Assembly: GCA_001825565.1 (NCBI GenBank)
Contig: MHXM01000159.1
Span: 1 to 36,088, forward strand
Direction: 5' to 3'
DNA from: Desulfuromonadaceae bacterium GWC2_58_13
Lineage (GTDB): Bacteria; Desulfobacterota; Desulfuromonadia; Desulfuromonadales; Trichloromonadaceae
Length of the DNA stretch: 36,088 nucleotides
Below the pieces are notes generated by a model. The model saw only the letters and a program-made list of their open reading frames with translations. It made no database searches and was not told where the DNA came from. This document shows, piece by piece, positions 31,622-36,088 of the stretch (position 1 is the stretch's first letter; each line of letters opens with the position of its first letter). The translations under genes were made by a program, and so were the position numbers.

Positions 31622-33175
31622 ATGGGCCAGACCGATATTGGTCGAATGGATATCGTGAGACCTGATGTGTTGAAGATTGAAGAGATGGGTCCGGTTACCG
31701 ACAGCAAGGCCCAAAATCACAAGGTTTTGGGCTTGATCGTTGTGGCTTCGGCCCTGTTGCTGTTTTTCTGGGGCATCTGGTCGATCCCTTTACTTTCCCA
31801 TAACGAGGCTCGGCGACTGGTTGTGGTCCGCGAGATGCTGGCCAACCACCAGTGGTTGACCCCGATGAAAAACGGATTGTTATACTTCGAAAAACCCCCC
31901 CTTTTTTACTGGGTCGGGAATTTTTTCAGTCTACTGTCCGGCAGCACCGCCGAGTGGGTATTGCGACTCCCCTCGGCACTGGCGGCGCTTTTCACGACCG
32001 GGTTTCTGTATCAGCGCGTCAGCAGCTATATCGGTCGTCAGCAGGCATTATTCAGCGTCCTGATCCTGATCAGCTCCCATTTTTACGTGATGAACGCCCG
32101 CCGGGCTGAAATCAATGTGTTTTTCGGGATGCTCTGCTTTTCGGCGTTGTTGCTGTATTTCGATTATCTGCAACGGGAGAAGCAGAGATATCTGTTCCTT
32201 TCGTTTACGGTCCTGGGCCTTGCGGCCCTGGCCAAGGGCCCGGTTGCCCTGGTTTTTTTTCTGCCGCCGCTTTTGATCTACGGCATTCTGCAACGGGATT
32301 GGAAGGTGTTCAGGGGGCTGGTCCATCCGCTGGGATGGTCGCTGTTTGCCTTGGTAGGAGGCTCCTGGTTTGTTTATGCTCTGTATGGCGTTCCCGACAG
32401 TCCGCTGCATGCGGTTATTCAAAAAGATATCGTGGTCAATGCGTATGAAGACGCCACGCCGGATCCGTTTTACGCCTACATCGTGTATCTGTTGGGAGCC
32501 TTTGCCCCCTGGATTCTGATCCTTTTTTACCAGCCGAAGCGTTGGCTGAAAAGGCTGTCCTCGGCCAGAGAGCGGTTTATGCTCTGTGCTTTCGGCGTGC
32601 CGTTCATCGTCATGTCCTGTTTTGCCGCCAAGCATGGCAAATACATGCTTCCCGTCTACCCGTTTCTGGCCATCGTTCTGGGCTGTGTGGTCAGCGATGT
32701 TTATGACGATTTCGGGCAACGTTGGGGGAAATCTTTTCATACCTTCTTCATCCGGCTGGCCGGGGGGCTGCTGGCGATCCTGTTCGCGGTTCTGGTTCTG
32801 GCGCCTCCCCATACCCAGAAACACCGGTTTGAAGCGCTTAAGCCTTTTGCCGAAAAAATCCGCTCTTTGCAGGGAACCGACCCGGTTTTTTCCTATCGCC
32901 GTGAACAGATTCAGCTGATTTATTATTTCGGAAGTCCGATACCGGTTCTCGATAACGGCCAGTTCAAGCGAAAACTTGAACTGGGACAATCGTTTCTTCT
33001 GGTTGCCGAGGAAGCTGACCGGTCCGCGGTGGAAGGCAGGGGGTTGTGTCTGCTTGAGGAGTTTGCTCCCTATTTGAAAAAGAAGCGCAAGGGGTTGCTC
33101 TATGGAACCTCGAATTATTGTCAAATCTCGAAAGGAAAAGATCCTGGGATGCGACGGGTCGCAGCCCTGCAATGA
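31622..33175 (+). CDS. ArnT/PMT-like glycosyltransferase (GT-C, lipid-linked sugar donor)
   Basis: A 517-residue inner-membrane protein with about ten to twelve segments and the GT-C signature in the first outer loop: LLSHNEARRLVVVREML (about 58-74), equivalent to the D-E-x-R-Y-a...R-E-M block of ArnT, with the Asp replaced by Asn. Next comes PLFYWVGNFF, a family block, and a second loop, AALAKGPVALVFFLPP. Such enzymes transfer a sugar from undecaprenyl phosphate to lipid A or another acceptor in the periplasm. The start is uncertain: ATG 31622 gives the longest form; ATG 31685 (residue 22), nearer the first membrane segment, is quite possible. The GT2 gene follows after 16 bp. Confidence 0.88.
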   Translation: MGQTDIGRMDIVRPDVLKIEEMGPVTDSKAQNHKVLGLIVVASALLLFFWGIWSIPLLSHNEARRLVVVREMLANHQWLTPMKNGLLYFEKPPLFYWVGNFFSLLSGSTAEWVLRLPSALAALFTTGFLYQRVSSYIGRQQALFSVLILISSHFYVMNARRAEINVFFGMLCFSALLLYFDYLQREKQRYLFLSFTVLGLAALAKGPVALVFFLPPLLIYGILQRDWKVFRGLVHPLGWSLFALVGGSWFVYALYGVPDSPLHAVIQKDIVVNAYEDATPDPFYAYIVYLLGAFAPWILILFYQPKRWLKRLSSARERFMLCAFGVPFIVMSCFAAKHGKYMLPVYPFLAIVLGCVVSDVYDDFGQRWGKSFHTFFIRLAGGLLAILFAVLVLAPPHTQKHRFEALKPFAEKIRSLQGTDPVFSYRREQIQLIYYFGSPIPVLDNGQFKRKLELGQSFLLVAEEADRSAVEGRGLCLLEEFAPYLKKKRKGLLYGTSNYCQISKGKDPGMRRVAALQ

Positions 33176-33191
33176 AAAGGCGGGCGAGAAA

Positions 33192-33905
33192 ATGAAACTG
33201 ATATCCGTGATTGTCCCGGTTTACAACGAGGCTGAAAACCTCGGACAACTGGTGGCCGAACTGCAATCCTCGTTGTCGCCGCTGATATGCCCCCATGAGA
33301 TTCTTTTTGTCGATGATGGCAGCACCGACGAAAGTCTTGCCATCATTCGGGCTCTGGCGGCTGAGCATTCCCAAATCCAATGCATCGCTTTCGAGAAGAA
33401 CACCGGGCAATCGGCGGCGCTTTACGCCGGTTTCCAGCAGGCTCGCGGAGATGTCGTCATCACCCTGGATGCCGATCTGCAGAACGATCCGGCCGATATT
33501 CCGGTCATGCTCAGGTATTATGGGGATTACGACATGATCACCGGGTGGCGGAAAAATCGCCGGGATCCCCTGTCGAAGAAAATCGCCAGTAAGGTGGGGA
33601 ACTCGTTTCGTAACTGGATGACCCGGGAAACGATACACGATACCGGCTGTTCCCTTAAAATCATGCGGGCCGATATGCTGAAAAAGATAAAAATGTTTCG
33701 GGGCCTGCATCGGTTTCTGCCCACTTTGATGCGGCTCGAAGGGGCAAGGGTGATTGAGGTTCCGGTGAACCATCGACCGCGTTTGCACGGGGTATCCAAG
33801 TACACCAATTGGCGGCGTGGCATCGAGGGGTTTCAGGATGTTCTGGCGGTCCAATGGATGCAAAAAAGAAACCTGCGGATCAAGATAAGGGAAAGTCATG
33901 AATAA
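33192..33905 (+). CDS. GT2 family glycosyltransferase, ArnC/dolichol-phosphate-mannose-synthase-like
   Basis: A 237-residue GT-A enzyme that loads a sugar from a nucleotide donor onto undecaprenyl phosphate. Motifs: ISVIVPVYNEAENL (4-17), FVDDGSTDES, the metal-binding LDADLQNDPADIP, and the C-terminal HRPRLHGVSKYT block typical of DPM1/ArnC. Unlike ArnC and GtrB it lacks C-terminal membrane segments and ends in a basic helix (KRNLRIKIRE). The ATG at 33192 is used since the longer frame overlaps the previous gene and lacks conserved residues. The next gene overlaps its stop by 8 bp. It probably makes the lipid-linked donor for the ArnT-like enzyme. Confidence 0.92.
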   Translation: MKLISVIVPVYNEAENLGQLVAELQSSLSPLICPHEILFVDDGSTDESLAIIRALAAEHSQIQCIAFEKNTGQSAALYAGFQQARGDVVITLDADLQNDPADIPVMLRYYGDYDMITGWRKNRRDPLSKKIASKVGNSFRNWMTRETIHDTGCSLKIMRADMLKKIKMFRGLHRFLPTLMRLEGARVIEVPVNHRPRLHGVSKYTNWRRGIEGFQDVLAVQWMQKRNLRIKIRESHE

Positions 33906-34182
33906 TACGGAAATTTCTATCCTCGTGCTCGGGTTTGCCGGCCAGGCCCTCTTTTTCATGCGGTTTTTTGTTCAGTGGTTGCAGTCGGAAAAACACCAGA
34001 AAAGCGTGATTCCGGTCTCGTTCTGGTATTTCAGCCTGGCGGGAAGCTCTCTGCTGATGGTTTACGCGATCCTCCGCCATGACATCGTTTTCATTGTCGG
34101 TCAATCCACCGGTTTTTACATCTATCTCCGAAATCTATATTTCATTCACCGGGAAAAAAAAGAGGCGCCTGAGCCGGCCTGA
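33898..34182 (+). CDS. LAB_N (lipid A biosynthesis N-terminal) domain membrane protein
   Basis: A 94-residue protein with three hydrophobic segments (about 7-28, 42-62, 65-85) and the family motifs GFAGQALFFMRFFVQWLQSE and VIPVSFWYFSLAGSSLL, then GQSTGFYIYLRNL. LAB_N proteins look like half-size SWEET/PQ-loop transporters and stand beside lipid-linked glycosyltransferase genes, so a role in flipping or handling the lipid-linked sugar between the GT2 and ArnT-like enzymes is likely (inference). Start ATG overlaps the GT2 stop by 8 bp. Confidence 0.9.
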   Translation: MNNTEISILVLGFAGQALFFMRFFVQWLQSEKHQKSVIPVSFWYFSLAGSSLLMVYAILRHDIVFIVGQSTGFYIYLRNLYFIHREKKEAPEPA

Positions 34183-34266
34183 TGGAGGGCTTTGCCTGCC
34201 CTCCTTTCTCCCGGTGCGACGGTAAAATTCCTTGCCGCTGTGGTTCCCGCCTGTTATTTTCAATCC

Positions 34267-34794
34267 ATGAAAAACTCCGTCGAAATTTTCAACGGCCGCC
34301 TGATCTCCCTGGCCATCGAGGAACATCGGCTCCCCGACGGGCGGCGGGCCGAATTCGAGGTCGTCCATCATCCCGGCGGGGCCGCCGTGCTGCCATTGCT
34401 CGATGATGGCCGGGTGGTGCTGATCCGTCAATTTCGCCCGGCTCTGGGATCAATGGTTCTGGAAATCCCGGCCGGGCGGCTTGAACCCGGGGAAACGCCC
34501 GAAGCCTGCGTGCGGCGGGAGTTGGTCGAGGAGGTCGGCTATCGCGCCGAGACGGTCGTCAAACTCGGTGAAATGCTCCCTGCCGTTGGTTTTTGCGACG
34601 AACGTATCCACTTGTTTGTCGCTACCGGGCTGCAGCCGGCGCCCCAAGCCCTTGAGCCGGACGAGTACATTGAAGTTCTGCCGATGCCACTGGCCGATGC
34701 TCTGGCCATGGTGAGCGCCGGCCAGATTCCCGATGGCAAGACCCAACTGGCCTTGCTGCTCTGGCAGACGCGCCAGGCGGGCCCCCGACCCTGA
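34267..34794 (+). CDS. Nudix hydrolase, ADP-ribose pyrophosphatase-like
   Basis: A 175-residue enzyme with a complete Nudix box (GRLEPGETPEACVRRELVEE, running into VGY; about 74-96). The N-terminal strand pair KNSVEIFNGRLISLAIEEHR and VVHHPGGAAVLPLL, the RQFRPAL segment and the LPAVGFCDERIHLFVA region fit ADP-ribose pyrophosphatases (NudF group), which form AMP and ribose 5-phosphate. The start ATG 34267 is chosen at the family N-terminus; no clear ribosome site is present. nudC starts 11 bp after its stop. Confidence 0.9.
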   Translation: MKNSVEIFNGRLISLAIEEHRLPDGRRAEFEVVHHPGGAAVLPLLDDGRVVLIRQFRPALGSMVLEIPAGRLEPGETPEACVRRELVEEVGYRAETVVKLGEMLPAVGFCDERIHLFVATGLQPAPQALEPDEYIEVLPMPLADALAMVSAGQIPDGKTQLALLLWQTRQAGPRP

Positions 34795-34805
34795 AAGATA
34801 ATGAC

Positions 34806-35663
34806 ATGTCTCCCTTGCCCGATTATTATCCGTCCACCCTGCACCTGCCCTTTAATCATGAATCGATCAAGCATCTTTTCCAGCCCGAGCTCCCCGAGGC
34901 CGATCCCGGCGGGGAAGGGGTCTGGCTGCTGATTCGCGGCTCCGAATTGTTGGTGCGCGATCTTGACCTGCCGAGCGGATGTCTGCCTGCCGGTTTGAGC
35001 GAGGAAGGGTCGATCTACATCGGGCGCTGGCGAGCACAGCCCTGCCGGGTATTGCGGGTGTCGCGAAACCTCCCGGTGCCCGAGGGGCTGACGGCGGAAA
35101 ACCTGCAATCGGGCGAACCTCTCCTCTCCTTGGACCTGCTGTCGCTGGGGGCGCTGGGCGCCCATGTTTTGCATTGGGAAAACAACAGCCGTTGCTGTAG
35201 CCGCTGTGGCGGTTCGATGGCGCGGTTGGCGGGCGAATCCGGAAAAAAATGCCTTGCCTGCGGAGCTCTGCATTTCCCCCACATCCATCCCTGCGTTATT
35301 GTGCTGGTGCGGCGCGGCAACGAGGTGTTGCTGGTGCGCAAGGCCGAATGGGTGAAGGGGCGCTACGGGCTGGTGGCCGGATTTCTCGATCGGGGAGAAT
35401 GCCTGGAAGAGGCGGTGACCCGCGAAGTGCTGGAAGAAACCGGCATCCGGGTGCGGAACATCCGCTATGTCGGCAGCCAGAGCTGGCCGTTTCCCAGTCA
35501 ATTGATGGCCGGATTTGTCGCCGATTATGACGGCGGCGAAATCCGGGTGGAAGAGAAGGAACTCGAAGATGCCCGCTGGTTCGCCGTCACCGATCTGCCG
35601 GTCTTGCCGCCCAAGCGCAGCATTGCCCGGTATCTGATCGATACGTTTGCCGTGTCCGGGTAG
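34806..35663 (+). CDS. nudC: NADH pyrophosphatase
   Basis: A 285-residue enzyme that splits NAD(H) to NMN(H) and AMP and, in E. coli, removes NAD caps from RNA. The zinc ribbon is CSRCGGSM and KKCLACG (about 136-156), followed by HFPHIHPCVIVLV, the Nudix box GFLDRGECLEEAVTREVLEE (then TGI), and the NudC signature SQSWPFPSQ, in which Ser replaces the usual Pro of SQPWPFP. Length and order match the family. The stop TAG (35661-35663) belongs to the left end of a GTAGGGGC element, so the 3' end of the gene may have been set by the element. Confidence 0.94.
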   Translation: MSPLPDYYPSTLHLPFNHESIKHLFQPELPEADPGGEGVWLLIRGSELLVRDLDLPSGCLPAGLSEEGSIYIGRWRAQPCRVLRVSRNLPVPEGLTAENLQSGEPLLSLDLLSLGALGAHVLHWENNSRCCSRCGGSMARLAGESGKKCLACGALHFPHIHPCVIVLVRRGNEVLLVRKAEWVKGRYGLVAGFLDRGECLEEAVTREVLEETGIRVRNIRYVGSQSWPFPSQLMAGFVADYDGGEIRVEEKELEDARWFAVTDLPVLPPKRSIARYLIDTFAVSG

Positions 35664-35707
35664 GGGCGCTGCTTGCCGCGCCCAGGGCGGAGCAAGCGCC
35701 GCCCCTT
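35660..35707. repeat. GTAGGGGC palindromic element, copy 3
   Basis: GTAGGGGCGCTGCTTGC on the left is the imperfect inverse of GCAAGCGCCGCCCCTTG on the right, with a GC-rich centre. Its TAG at 35661-35663 is the stop codon of nudC. It should fold into a strong RNA hairpin at the end of the envelope cluster. Confidence 0.75.
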
Positions 35708-35722
35708 GTTCAAACACCGCGC

Positions 35723-35751
35723 AAAAAAAACCCCGGGCGGGGAACCCGGGG
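35723..35751 (-). terminator. Rho-independent terminator of alanine dehydrogenase gene
   Basis: On the minus strand CCCCGGG and CCCGGGG pair around a seven-base loop and are followed by eight Ts. It lies about 100 bp after the stop of the dehydrogenase gene. Confidence 0.85.
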
Positions 35752-35849
35752 GGCGCAAAAATATCTCATTTTCGGGGAATCAGCCTACTCTGGAGGAGGT
35801 TTGATGGCTGGAAAAGAGATATTGCGAAAATGTGTGTCTTTCCTGCCGG

Positions 35850-36088
35850 CTACAGGGGGCAAGGCTGCCAGGAAAGATCCTGGGCCATGGACACCGGCTG
35901 GTTGCAGAGCAGGCCGCCGAAAGTGTTGATGCCCTTACGCAGCGATTCGTCTTCTTTGGCCGCCGTCGCCAAGCCCAAAGTGGCGATTTTGCGTATGTAC
36001 GGAAGGGTGGCGTTGGTCAGGGCATAGGTGCTGGTGCGGCTGACCGCCCCCGGCATGTTGGCTACCCCGTAGTGCAGGACGTCGTCTA
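35850..36088 (-). CDS. ald: Alanine dehydrogenase, C-terminal fragment (5' end beyond window)
   Basis: The last 78 residues of the gene are in the window. The sequence VLHYGVANMPGAVSRTST, then YALTNATLPY, is the strongly conserved C-terminal block of alanine dehydrogenase (usual form VANMPGAVPRTST), which converts alanine to pyruvate and ammonia with NAD. After this come a helix and the ending NTFGGLLCNQPVSMAQDL. The Pro of the usual PRTST is Ser here. The gene enters from the right edge on the minus strand and converges on nudC. The rest of the enzyme cannot be judged. Confidence 0.93.
   Translation of the reverse strand, partial: DDVLHYGVANMPGAVSRTSTYALTNATLPYIRKIATLGLATAAKEDESLRKGINTFGGLLCNQPVSMAQDLSWQPCPL

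Overview
The window reads as a chromosomal segment of a GC-rich, Gram-negative deltaproteobacterium, most likely of the Desulfuromonadales (Geobacter/Pelobacter/Desulfuromonas type). The evidence is the gene order cpoB-like, LysM, dprA, smg (DUF494), topA, trmFO, many sensor and c-di-GMP proteins, a sigma-54 enhancer-binding regulator, and outer-membrane genes such as pldA and cpoB. I see no rRNA, tRNA, CRISPR array, intact insertion sequence or phage gene. Assignment to a genus is inference.

Layout. 1-1843 (-): a membrane multi-PAS sensor cut by the window edge. 1960-5252: outer-membrane phospholipase A (-), a divergent MATE exporter (+) and a DUF4136 lipoprotein (+). 5464-7594: a gamma-glutamylcyclotransferase-like protein (+) facing a glutamate-cysteine-ligase-like protein (-), with 3' ends overlapping by 50 bp. 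7938-12900 (-): a co-directional block of Maf, YggS, an NSS-type sodium symporter, a Gph-like phosphatase, an ANKH/MATE-like membrane protein and a tiny Cys-rich protein. 12964-14976 (-): a PocR-GAF-GAF-GGDEF diguanylate cyclase. 15000-15483: a structured noncoding spacer. 15484-22883 (-): housekeeping block trmFO, topA, smg, dprA, LysM protein, cpoB-like. 23069-24286 (+): a U32 peptidase-like tRNA-modification protein. 24294-25510 (-): a PPP-type phosphatase and a coupled unknown protein. 25606-28242 (+): a two-component system with an NtrC-family activator. 28559-35663 (+): an envelope lipid and glycan cluster (LtaS-like sulfatase, diacylglycerol kinase, ArnT-like transferase, GT2, LAB_N membrane protein) followed by two Nudix hydrolases. 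35850-36088 (-): the C-terminus of alanine dehydrogenase.

Main discoveries. (1) Just after the NtrC-type activator lies a near-perfect sigma-54 promoter (TGGCAAGGTCGTTGCA, 28370-28385), with GTACAA dyads upstream and a strong Rho-independent terminator about 50 bp downstream. Together they define a putative sigma-54-dependent small RNA of about 70 nt next to its likely regulator, an arrangement like the Qrr RNAs beside luxO in vibrios. (2) A palindromic intergenic element with GTAGGGGC ends occurs three times, and each time its TAG is the stop codon of the adjacent gene (yggS, maf, nudC). (3) The ligase-like and cyclotransferase-like pair at 5464-7594 suggests an uncharacterised gamma-glutamyl or amide-bond pathway. 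(4) A 58-residue protein with seven clustered cysteines sits at 7938-8114.

How genes work together. The LtaS-like enzyme would release diacylglycerol from phosphatidylglycerol and the adjacent kinase would recycle it. The GT2, LAB_N and ArnT-like proteins form a plausible undecaprenyl-phosphate-sugar route for modifying lipid A or another envelope glycan. NudF and NudC hydrolyse ADP-ribose and NAD(H). These pathway links are inference from family and order.
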